DNA of 64,000 nucleotides from the NCBI GenBank assembly GCA_025201365.1, contig JAIXMF010000034.1, positions 1 to 64,000 of the forward strand, read 5' to 3'. Positions 35,208 to 45,305 of the stretch are shown piece after piece. The stretch's first letter is position 1, and every line of letters starts with the position of its first letter. The notes under the pieces are model-generated. The model ran no database searches. It was not told where the DNA came from and was given only the letters and a program-made list of their open reading frames with translations. A program made the position numbers and the translations under genes. Source of the stretch: Syncephalis plumigaleata (lineage: Eukaryota; Zoopagomycota; Zoopagomycetes; Zoopagales; Piptocephalidaceae).

Positions 35208-38200
35208 CTATTCATCCATATCGTCTGTTGCATTCTGTTCAATGAGATGAGCGTAATCATCGAATGATGCAAATGTAGGCAGTTCAGTTTTACGACGTTT
35301 CTTGCGTGGTTGTTCTATATGTATTAATACATCATTGTATGTTAGATCAAGAAGTAACTAGTTCAATATATATGTTTGCTACTTACGTTGATTCTCATCA
35401 TCAATCGTTTCAGCTCCTTCTGTATCATCGTCTTCCTCTTCCTCTTCTCCTTGACTCATTGCATCTTCACTGTCATCCTCGTCACTCCATAATGTGGCCA
35501 GTTCAGCATCTGATCCATTGATGCTTACATCCTCATCTTCGTCTTCATCTTCATCTTCATCCACTTCTTGTTCTACTTGATCACTATCATCATCTTCCAT
35601 TAATTTGGCAAATGCTGCTTCTTCATCGTCATCTAGATCATCATCATCATCGCCATCTAGATCACCACCGCCATTAGGAAGACCACGACGTAATTCAGAT
35701 GGCATATCACGTTGCATGGCAGACCACACATCGTCTTCATCAAGTTCCTCGTCATCTTCACCGAGTGATACATCATCAACATCAATGTCATCATCGTCAT
35801 TATCATCACTGCCATTGTCCTCGTCGTCACTATCCACTGGACGATGACCAAGAATGGCTGCTTCAATATCTGCATCAGAGAATTCGTCATCATCGTCATC
35901 GGTGCGTTTACGCTTCTTATCCTTGTTCGTTTGACGACGATTGCTCTCCTCTTGTCGAGCCTTAAAGAATTTGTGGAAGAATAGTTCGTCTGCCTTGATG
36001 TCCGTTTGCTTCAAGAATTGCTCGCTATTCACGGCCAATTCATCAGACATCATGCCTGACTGACGCTGCCATACGAATACACCCGATGAGAGATGATCGC
36101 GTTCAGCCGGTTGCATAATGGAGGCACCGCGTGATACAATACCACTATTATTGCTGGTTGCCTTCTTGGGATTACGATACACGAATCGATCCAAAAAGTG
36201 CGATAACGTATGCAAATGTAACTGAGGCATTTCTGTGATACGTTCACCTTCCAGTAAACATTGGACATGATGGGAAAGGGAAGGATGGTAGTGTTTCGAC
36301 AATAATGCCTATAGTATATACGCGTATTAATAAATGGCATACTACTGATAGTACTACTAAGAGTACTTACCAATTCCCATAAACAGCTGTAATCAGCACC
36401 GCTGTAACGTGGATCTCGTTTGCGTCCATCGTATTTACAAGTGGTCTTGTTAGATGTTGATGATGCATTAGTATTACGTGGTGTATCTTCATTTTCATTA
36501 TTGACTACTCGATCGGTGGACATTTCTTGTTGTTGCTGTTGCTGCTTCTCCTCTTCACCATCATCGACATCGGTAAAGTGTTCATCTTGATCATCATCTT
36601 CTGGTTGGGTGATCATCATTTTAAGACCAGGTGCTTCCGTCATAAGCTATGATGATAATGATGATGATTGTTACAATTAATCAATATATACATATACAGC
36701 ATGTATGTATTTGCTTACCTCAGATATCAAGAATAGGGCACCACAACCAAATGGTGCTTGTTGATAGGCAGTCGTTTGACCAAGTCGTTTAATAAATGAT
36801 TTAACCCTTGTCGAGACTTGATCCTCCTTTAGCGCTCGGTAAAGTAGATTCAAATACATGGCCTGTTTAGATGAGCCTGCCAATCGACTATCCAATAGTG
36901 ACTCATACAATACACGATAGAATCGATCGGATACTGCCTAATGGATTGCACATTGCATCATCGTTGTTATAATAAAGAATCATGAATCAACTTATTAGTC
37001 TCTTACCTGTTTGGCCACCGAGGTCTGATAGATAAGTTTGAGTGCTTGTACGACCACATTGAAAGTGCCCGTATGTGCTACTCTAAACAAAGTATCTAGA
37101 TGATTCTCATAGCTAAATATGAAATAGTATCATCGTATTAGTTATTCTTGTTCGTACGACGCTATAACATATATATGTGCATATTCACTTACACATCATC
37201 GGCTACTTTAGCGAATGGAAAAGCACGATTAACACCGGTCAATACTTGAGCGACCATTTTAGTTTCAATCGCTATTCTGGATTGTGCACTCTCCTCGGCT
37301 TTTCGTTCTCGTTCAAGCTGTTTCCTATTCTTCTTGGCGGCTCCCTTCTTGTTTCCTTGTGATTTACCATCATTGTTAGCAGTGCCAGATCCACCGCGTA
37401 GTTGACCATCTTGCTGCTGTTTAAGTAATTTACGGAAATAGACAAAGTAAAGATCTACTAGTCGATTGGCCGCTTCCGTATCACTTCGCGTCAATATCAC
37501 TTGATTCAACGTGACAATGGCATAGTATTGTGCCATAGGATCAGGAGAATGAACGAGGAATTCCTCAATGGCACGAATCACCACTAATTTCATATTAGGA
37601 TGTTGAATGAAAAGCTGTAACAACATATGACTCGCTTTGGATGCCACCTTCTTCTCGCGATCACCCTAATTACATATAAATATATACATATAGTTTAGTG
37701 ATACTGACAATTGCTACAATCATCTTATACTTACCAATTTGTTCACTAATAATCGTAGTAAATTCTGTTCTTGCTCAGGTTTTGCTGATAATAAATCCAA
37801 CATATAACCAATCATATTTAATTTAATATGCATTAATGTATCATGCGATAATTCCTAGATGTTGTCACTAGTCAGACAAATAATCATGTTCATTAATAAT
37901 GTTCACTTACTTCAATTACTTGAAGGAATTCATAATAGTATTTCTTTAAATAATCTTCAAACCACCATAAAGCAAGATGTTTCGATGTCACCTTGGGATG
38001 ATTAATAGGTTGATCACAGAAATAGCTAATAATAATAATAAATAAATAAATCAATATAGAGAATGGACATGTAAACAATGAGCAACTTACACAAGTTTAC
38101 GATCTGGTAATCCTGAATTCGTAAAAAAGTCCTTCATACTAGCAATGGTCATGACTGCCTCTTTCCTACTCTTCTTACGACACATTGTTAAAAGTGATGC

Positions 38201-39384
38201 AAATGTTTTAACAGCATGCACCGGTGACTCTTGTATGAGCAATGTCAATGCTGACACTTTATCGGTAAGAGTACCGGATTTGAGTAAGGTACGTAAGAAG
38301 GTGCGATCTTTACCACCTAGAGATGATCGTGCCTCATAAAGTTCCGCATCATCTTCAACTAGCTTTTGCGCTTTCTCCAATAAACTAGCCACTTGTGACT
38401 CTGATGGTTTAGACAAAGGTTTAGCCGTTGACTCCAAGGATGGTAACGTGATTTGATGCCAGAATGAATTTGCTTCAATCAACTAGTAAACAAGGAGTAG
38501 GCAATATAAATATTAGGATAACTAGCATACTCAATAATGATAACAATACTTACTAGTTTAGATTTACCACTATCTTTAATAGATGTTTCCTTCATTACTT
38601 TTACGAGTTCCTCCTCTTCTTCTTCGACATTATCTTCCTCTTCCTCGTCTTCACTTGCATTATCAGTAACTGTTGACCATTGTGCAACCTTTTTAGAGTT
38701 GTTCAATCCCAATTCCTTTAACATATTTCCAATCTCTCCAGATAGTTTCTATAGTAATATTCATGAGTATATATGATGGTTATCATGTCATTATTCTATA
38801 CTTACCTTATCCTCTTGTGCATCAGGTACAAATCCTTCATCAGCTGATATTGCACCATCATCTAACAATGAGAAATCATCTTCATCACCGCCAAGTGCAA
38901 TAATTTCCGATAATAGCGGATTAGATTTAGCATCTACCGTCTTTCCTTGCTTGTTATTGACGAGTTTACCATTCATAGATTGTTGCGAATTAGACTTTGC
39001 TTTACTATTGCTATTGTTGTTGCTGTTGTTGCTGAATGGCTTATTCGTAGATTTATCTTTAGACTTGAATGGTGCTTTTGTCGGCTTGTTACTCGATGGT
39101 TTCGCATTCTCCACTTTCGTTACTTTTGATTGCTGTATCGACTTTGCCGAATCCACTCCATTAGTGGCAGACTTCGTATCTGTCATCGAATTGGACTTCT
39201 TCAAAGTATCCTTCTTGCCTCGTTTCGCACTAGCTGCCTTACGAGCTGCTTTGTCGGCACTTGCATCTAATTGAAGATTTGCCGTGGCACCTTCCTTTTG
39301 TTCCCGTATCTTCTTCTTGGCCAACGCCATTTTACGCTCTAATTCCTTTGCATCCAACATAGTGAGATCGTTATGATTATGCAC
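35208..39384 (-). CDS. NOC1: Ribosome biogenesis factor NOC1/MAK21 (CEBPZ family)
   Basis: About ten exons. The protein helps early 60S pre-ribosomes mature in the nucleolus with NOC2. Exon 1 is 39384-38806, exon 2 about 38748-38554, and exon 3 about 38482-38091. Landmarks are the N-terminal acidic/Lys-rich leader, SFWHQITLPS, and HLALWWFEDYLKKYYYEFLQ, where CBF/Mak21 proteins have the ALWYFED motif. HEAT repeats include SDTEAANRLVDLYFVYFRKL and YLNLLYRALKED. The CBF domain contains MYESLLDSRLAGSSKQAMYL, DPRYSGADYSCLWEL, HLHTLSHFLDRFVYRNPKK and LKQTDIKADELFFHKFFKAR. A very long acidic tail (DEDEDEDEDEDVS and similar) precedes a basic C-terminus. The start may instead be a downstream Met (MLDAKELERK) nine residues on. 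Confidence 0.88.
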
Positions 39385-39859
39385 GAAACTAAAGAATAAA
39401 TATTAGAAGATATGGCAGTAGTAGAAGAAAGACGAGGATTGATAATGGCAAGGCTAATAAATGTAAAAATTGTTTTTTTTATTTTTTTTATTGTCATTCA
39501 TCATATCCACTGATATCATTAGCCATTCAATATTTATACATTGTATCATTATCATTAGTGCGTTGTGGGCCATATACTCTACTCATATAGCCAGTATCTA
39601 CAATAACAAACCATCCGATCACCAACATATATACAACTTATGATCATACACATTACAGAATAGTATACGAGCAAAATATCGCACAACAATAGCGCTTTCC
39701 TCCATCATGACATTTAGTCGCAAGGGGCAATGGTTATACGACGCACTAAACATAAACTTTCTTTCCCCCTTATCAACTAATGTATAAATTCTTAATTGTC
39801 TTTATTGGTCAATAAAAACATTCTTTCTCTCTTTTATTGCTTCTCTACAAAATTAAACC
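39385..39859. other. Intergenic, divergent promoter region
   Basis: 475 bp between the starts of NOC1 and the orphan at 39860. A T-rich run lies at 39469-39491. No gene was recognised. Confidence 0.5.
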
Positions 39860-41428
39860 ATGACTTGTCTTCCTCCTCACATCAACAATGTACCTGCACG
39901 TATATTATTACATATTATAGTCTATTTGGACGACGATACGTTATTGGCCTTCCTTACAGCTTGTTGTCGTATTCTAAGTTCAGTCTCCTCTGATGAAATT
40001 GATTGGGAGAAATTGTATTATCGCGATTCCACCTTAACCTTAGAGACACATTACTGGCAAACTTGGCATTATAATGTGCTCGAGAAAGAAAGCACTACAG
40101 TGAAGCACAAATACGCTGATATACAATCCAACTATGAGTGGTTACGTAGTTATGTGGCTCGGTTAAATGTAACAAATAATTGGCGGAAAAAAGCCATCAC
40201 TAGTGATACGTTTTATATTACCGATAACCTACCTGATGGAGTTACAAGCAAGCTAAATACGCGTATTATTGCTAATAATGTTTATGGTACACTTATTCTA
40301 ACTGATGTTTACACGCTTTATCTCGTTGAACACGATCCCAAGCCTAAACTTTTATTTATCGCTAATGTTCTGGCACATTTCTCTGCCGATTCATACGCGC
40401 GCATCACTGGTGCTCTTAGTCAATCATTCATTGTGCTCGCTGGACCCAAGAGAGTTGAATGGGATGAGCCATGCAGCGATGCAGTAGTCTACTGGGAAAG
40501 AGAGGAATCGGCAACGATGAATGCTAAATTGTTGCCGGATACCGATGGAGCTACTCAGATTGTACAAATAGTGAGGGAATGGCTAATCCTTAAAAAGCCT
40601 ACTATATCATCTGAGACCTATCCCATTATTGTCTTTAATCTCTCTAGTCCAGAACCATTACGAATTGAAAGTGCTTCTAACTGGAATACATATCTCATTA
40701 GATATTTTACTCATGAAGAATGCATTATTTATGCTGCTCGCTTTGGTTTCAGCAGCAAGAATAACAAGCTATTCTATAACTGGAGTTTGCTAAAGGCGAC
40801 ATTAGCTGGTATGCGTCATGTTCGTAAAGATAAAAACGTAACACTTCCATCGCTTGCACGCAGATATGGCGCATGCCATTCGCGACTCTTACTATTTGGT
40901 GAAATGGTACTTGTATGGCAATATGCATCTGCTAGCAACGAACCGGCTTTATCTATGAATGATAATAAGCATGCAGTAAATGGATCTAGCTCAGCGCAAC
41001 TATTGAATACTAATCAACAAACTAAAGATATACAAAACTTGTTCTTTATTCATTGTATGAATGATAGCAGTATTTGTTACGAGGGAACCTTTACCGAACA
41101 TCTTCCCGAGATTGCTACAAATCCAAATCGTATTATTATCCTTAATGGTACCAATCTAAAGATCGTCTCTCTAGAATCCAAGCATACCATAGTTGATATG
41201 ATGATCGCGCCCAATTTGACTTATGCCGGTTTTGCACTGGATAGGTTTTGGGTTACTCAACATCCAACTGGCGGATTTTATGTCATGGATGCTCATAATC
41301 CAGATAAAACCTACCATATTCCTTGTGATGATGTAGCAAGAAATAAGACAGTAGCCATTAATCCCCATATGCTAATGAAAGTAATCGGCAATAAGGTTAT
41401 TCTATGGAATATAAAGCAAACGGTCTAG
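39860..41428 (+). CDS. Orphan protein, possible N-terminal F-box
   Basis: A single exon of 522 residues. The first 45 residues (PPHINNVPARILLHIIVYLD, then LLAFLTACCRILSSV followed by IDWEKLYYRD) have the spacing of an F-box: P, then I..Y/L, then C..W/L. This motif would recruit substrates to SCF ubiquitin ligases. The remainder shows alternating hydrophobic strands with recurring Trp and aromatic residues, such as VVYWEREESATM and FALDRFWVTQHPTGGFYVMD. This would suit a WD40- or kelch-like beta-propeller, but I could not define repeats. There is no membrane segment. The F-box call is weak; the gene itself is firm. Confidence 0.7.
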   Translation: MTCLPPHINNVPARILLHIIVYLDDDTLLAFLTACCRILSSVSSDEIDWEKLYYRDSTLTLETHYWQTWHYNVLEKESTTVKHKYADIQSNYEWLRSYVARLNVTNNWRKKAITSDTFYITDNLPDGVTSKLNTRIIANNVYGTLILTDVYTLYLVEHDPKPKLLFIANVLAHFSADSYARITGALSQSFIVLAGPKRVEWDEPCSDAVVYWEREESATMNAKLLPDTDGATQIVQIVREWLILKKPTISSETYPIIVFNLSSPEPLRIESASNWNTYLIRYFTHEECIIYAARFGFSSKNNKLFYNWSLLKATLAGMRHVRKDKNVTLPSLARRYGACHSRLLLFGEMVLVWQYASASNEPALSMNDNKHAVNGSSSAQLLNTNQQTKDIQNLFFIHCMNDSSICYEGTFTEHLPEIATNPNRIIILNGTNLKIVSLESKHTIVDMMIAPNLTYAGFALDRFWVTQHPTGGFYVMDAHNPDKTYHIPCDDVARNKTVAINPHMLMKVIGNKVILWNIKQTV

Positions 41429-41655
41429 TGTAGTCTACTAACTTTACTAATAAATAAACAATTTCATATAAGAGTAGTAATCGATGAATTGATGATGATG
41501 ACGAGTTAATAGACTAAATAAAATAAAGTAATCAAGTTTATTGATATTCATGCAGTAAACTATGCATAAGTAAATGTGAGTGTAATCGTTGCTATTGATA
41601 TAAATATATAAAATAATGTATACAAATATAAGTATATAGTACAGAATAATAAAGT

Positions 41656-43224
41656 TTAGTGTTGAGATGATGGAGCTATTGTCGTTGCATCGCTGTTAAC
41701 ACGATTAGACCATGGATTAGTGATTGCCGCTAAGGTACGATACCATTCTCGCGTGACATCTCGTGGTTGTTGCAAACGCTGGATGCGAAGTGCCTCCTTA
41801 CGCTCGCGTAATCGTTCAGTTTGCCAACTCTTCCATAGAACCGCGCCTACTGCCAATGGCCATAATGCAGCGACAAAGGCAGCAGCGAATACTTTACTAG
41901 CAATACGATTCATGATAATCCAACGAGCATCATTGCCCCATACTAGAGCGATGAGGGCGCAGGTAAAATACGAGAAGATCAGGTAGTACATGGTGCGACG
42001 TTGTTGCATTAGCGTATAGATCGGTTTGCCTTCATTAATAACGTCGTCGTCGTCGTCGTCGTCGTTGCCATTATTATCGTGGTCATCATAGGCAGTGTCA
42101 TCCTCGTCATTTTCAGGGATGGTTGCACCGTCTAGATCCACATCGCAAAAAGCGTTTGCACTTGCCTGATCTTGAAAGGCGTAACGATACAACGCGCTGA
42201 ACTTTGCCTTGGGCGGTGCACTCTTTCGATTATCCAATACGGGACTCTCTGAGCCAGCTTGCATTGATGGTGATCGTGAATTCACCGCTGTATCGTTGTT
42301 ATACGTGGTAATCGTGCCAGTTTCCGTGGCCGATGAAAGACGTGGTGTCGTCATGGTTGCACCGTCCATACTCTTTGACGTACCAAGTCGTGATTTTTGT
42401 CGTTCCTCCATCTGCTTACTCATCTGACCGTACTCGGCCTTCTCGACTGCCTGCAACTGTCGAATCATCATGGTCAATGCGCCTGCATAATAGCTGTACA
42501 TGATGCCGAGTACAATGAATACGGAACTCCAAATACACCAGGATAATCGAATAAACGTGAAATAGGATTGCCACTCGCCTACACTACCGTGGACACCCGC
42601 GTACCAGGCTAGTAGTGGCGAGGCTACCGTCATACCCAGACCGAGTACAGTTAGAAATAGAATAATAAAGTGTCGTGATGGCAGACTCCAGCGTAGATCG
42701 TTAACGCAACAGGCAAGTCGAGCGGGCATACTATCGATGGTTAGCTCGACCGTTTCCACTACACCCGCGGCAAATATCAACAATGCCCATAGTCCAGGTA
42801 GAATTGACAGGATCAGCATGACGGTACGATTACTGAACGACACACTAATATCAAAGGCACAAATGGAAGCGTGTACAAGTCGTGTGATTATAAACAAAAG
42901 GGCTAGCGCTGTTGTGACACGTATCGGTCGAGGAATGATACGTCGAGATCGAAGCAATCGTTTTGCGGGCGCTGTTCGTTGATTACGCGATTTAGAAGCG
43001 TATTGACCTGCCTCGAGATAGGTACTAGCATGCGATCGATTTGTATTGATGTTTTGTTTTTGACGAAAGCGTATAATAACATTGACACCGATGAATACGC
43101 ATAATAAATGGATAACCGCACCTACACCGTAAATGATTAAATAAGTTTCGCTTTCCTTGCAATCGGCCATATTGACCATAAAGTCACAAGCATCGCCATA
43201 GGGTGGAGGAGCGTTAAATTTCAT
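41656..43224 (-). CDS. Seven-TM orphan family, copy A
   Basis: 522 residues from the conserved start MKFNAPPPYGDACDF; an in-frame Met 19 codons upstream is not shared by the paralogues. It is a paralogue of the genes at 58339 and 62041. The common layout is a short ectodomain with two cysteines (CDF...ADC), then TM1 (YGVGAVIHLLCVFIGVNVII), TM2, TM3 (IFAAGVVETVELTIDSMP), TM4, and TM5 (SWCIWSSVFIVLGIMYSYYA). A cytoplasmic loop leads to TM6, and TM7 ends in a basic W-E-R-R cluster (WQTERLRERKEALR). Copy A has the longest loop, with an Asp-rich insert ([11 protein letters not shown]). The topology resembles a GPCR or a membrane receptor. No known family motif was recognised. Confidence 0.8.
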   Translation of the reverse strand: MKFNAPPPYGDACDFMVNMADCKESETYLIIYGVGAVIHLLCVFIGVNVIIRFRQKQNINTNRSHASTYLEAGQYASKSRNQRTAPAKRLLRSRRIIPRPIRVTTALALLFIITRLVHASICAFDISVSFSNRTVMLILSILPGLWALLIFAAGVVETVELTIDSMPARLACCVNDLRWSLPSRHFIILFLTVLGLGMTVASPLLAWYAGVHGSVGEWQSYFTFIRLSWCIWSSVFIVLGIMYSYYAGALTMMIRQLQAVEKAEYGQMSKQMEERQKSRLGTSKSMDGATMTTPRLSSATETGTITTYNNDTAVNSRSPSMQAGSESPVLDNRKSAPPKAKFSALYRYAFQDQASANAFCDVDLDGATIPENDEDDTAYDDHDNNGNDDDDDDDVINEGKPIYTLMQQRRTMYYLIFSYFTCALIALVWGNDARWIIMNRIASKVFAAAFVAALWPLAVGAVLWKSWQTERLRERKEALRIQRLQQPRDVTREWYRTLAAITNPWSNRVNSDATTIAPSSQH

Positions 43225-44233
43225 ACTAATAATGGTGGTGTAGTGGTAGTGGTGGTTACTGTTGTAATAGTATAAGACCAAATAATTGAAGTGATCGTTG
43301 TTGATAACAATGTTTGTTTATGGCAACGGTAGTATATATTCTGTACATGCAGTCAGTATTTGCTTCTAGCTTATAGAAACTATGTACGTAGTAGGAAGAG
43401 GAAGACGGAGAAAAAGAAAGTGAAAGAGAGGAGAGAGGAGAGGAAAGAAGTGGATAGTACGCGTGGCCAAGCGTTGCCCTTGAATTTTATAAAGTCTATA
43501 AGCTGACAAGCATGTATGTGCTATAAAGATGTAGAGCACCCAAACCAAATCGTTAACACCCGTATGCTGGGCTATTTTGCGCAACCCACACGCTTGCCAA
43601 CTGAGGTCATTCCATGTGACGAGCTAGAATGATCGCTGTGATTGGTTAATGGTATACGTGTGATACAATGGATAACACATGTATACTCAGGTATAGCATG
43701 CATTGGATGCTTGCAAAACAAGCAATTAAACAAGTTGTTGCTTGGATATTTGTAACATGAGTGGAATGACACTATTCTCATGATCACACTACATAGTAAT
43801 AATAACAGATATACACATGTATTCTTGTATTCTTGTATACTTTTATGTGTGGGGAAGATGACATGGTATTTATGAGTTCATTTTAGTTAATGGACACTTT
43901 CTTCGCTTAATTAAACAAGGAATAGCTGTAATGGCAATAATCACGCATTATGATACTCACCTTGTAAATTGTCTCATTTTGTAGTCGGAGGCTAGAGGAC
44001 AAAGGTGACACAGCACCGCCATCCTATTCACTGTAACAACAAATGGAACAGAAATAGACAAGTGTGAATAGTTTGGCTCATCACAAGTGGATAATTAGAA
44101 TGGATCGAGGCTGGTTGATGTTTATTTCTTCTTCCTTTACTATTTCATTCCTGTTCCATTCCTGTTCTCAAGTCGCATCCTTTACTTTCTGTCACTGTCT
44201 CTCTGTCTGTCTGTATCTTTCCCATTCTACCGC
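43225..44233. other. Intergenic, divergent promoter region
   Basis: 1.0 kb between copy A of the seven-TM family and the MerT-HMA gene. It has a purine-rich run at 43389-43449. No supported gene was seen. Confidence 0.55.
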
Positions 44234-44998
44234 ATGGCATTGACTAGTGGTTCACTTACTACGCAATCCCGTTGGATACTACCCTTGCTTGGCAGTACTT
44301 TAGCATCGAGTTGCTGTATTATCCAGCTTGTTCTCAACTTATTTGCACTGCCCTGTGCTGGATTCTCAGCACTAACACCGTATCGTTCCGTATTCTTTGC
44401 ATTCACCGTAATTGCTCTTGTTCGTCTGCTGTGGCCATATTCAACCACATCCGTTACAAATCATAATGATGCTAAAAATAATAACTCATCCACTTGTTGT
44501 TCATCCAACACAATAATTCATTCTAATAAGCCAACTATTAGTAAACGATGGCGATTGTTATGGGCAGCAACTACTCTAGTTATTGCATTCTCTCCCGAAC
44601 TAGTCAGTCTATGGAATCAGCATGATTTGATATCACTATCCACGAATATACATTCAACTATTATGCAATCAAACCATCATGCTGCTGCTGCTGTTGACGA
44701 CACATCATCACCAGTATCATCATTGTGGCAGCTAAAGCTACAAGTCATCGGTATAAAATGCGAGGCATGTGCAAGTCGAATTAAACTGGCTATACTCGGT
44801 GTAACCGGTATTACAGCATGTCAAGTGGATCAACGTTCCGGTATGGTACTAGTCAGTCTACATGCTACGGATGCTGATGCAGCGGCATCGCAACAGGATC
44901 TACTGATCGACGCTATTGACGCACTCGGTGAGAACTACAAGGTGACGGTGCGCGGTCTCAACCAAGGCCGACTGCTTTTTACCGAACGTACTTGGTAG
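44234..44998 (+). CDS. MerT-like membrane segment fused to an HMA metal-binding domain
   Basis: A single exon of 254 residues. The N-terminus resembles the bacterial mercuric transporter MerT. LLGSTLASSCCIIQLVLNLF carries a vicinal Cys pair in TM1, like MerT, followed by LTPYRSVFFAFTVIALVRLL (TM2, compare the MerT EPYRP motif) and WRLLWAATTLVIAFSPELV (TM3). After a Ser/Asn linker, a heavy-metal-associated domain follows with the metal site GIKCEACASRIKLAILGVTG (CxxC) and the typical VDQRSGMVLVSL strand. Bacterial MerTP fusions have this order: the HMA part takes the metal and the TM part moves it. There are no introns. Substrate could be Hg or another soft metal; this is not determined. Confidence 0.72.
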   Translation: MALTSGSLTTQSRWILPLLGSTLASSCCIIQLVLNLFALPCAGFSALTPYRSVFFAFTVIALVRLLWPYSTTSVTNHNDAKNNNSSTCCSSNTIIHSNKPTISKRWRLLWAATTLVIAFSPELVSLWNQHDLISLSTNIHSTIMQSNHHAAAAVDDTSSPVSSLWQLKLQVIGIKCEACASRIKLAILGVTGITACQVDQRSGMVLVSLHATDADAAASQQDLLIDAIDALGENYKVTVRGLNQGRLLFTERTW

Positions 44999-45305
44999 AA
45001 TGTCCATTTTATCTGGTTATATATGAACATTACGTAGATTTCAACTAGTTAATTGTAATAAGCATCGTATATAAATGTATGCTTACTATCTGTGCTGTTT
45101 CAGCTGGATGTCAGTTGATCATATAGTAATTGAATAAAGTATTGCCGTGTTTACCATTTAAATTAATGAATGACAATATTTTAATGTGACGTAATGATTT
45201 TTCCATTCGATTCCATTATTTTGTTTGTTACTTTCCATAACGACCACCTATATATAATCACTAAGCAATTCCCGGTATATACTTGCAAAGAGCGTTTACA
45301 GCATA
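44999..45305. other. Short intergenic spacer
   Basis: 307 bp with AATAAA at 45133 for the upstream gene, and the LSG1 promoter. TATATATAATC at 45250 is TATA-like. Confidence 0.5.

Noticed and set aside
35605-35965. Ser-rich and His-rich frames opposite the NOC1 acidic tail
   Set aside because: They are antisense products of GAT/GAA codon repeats in the NOC1 tail.
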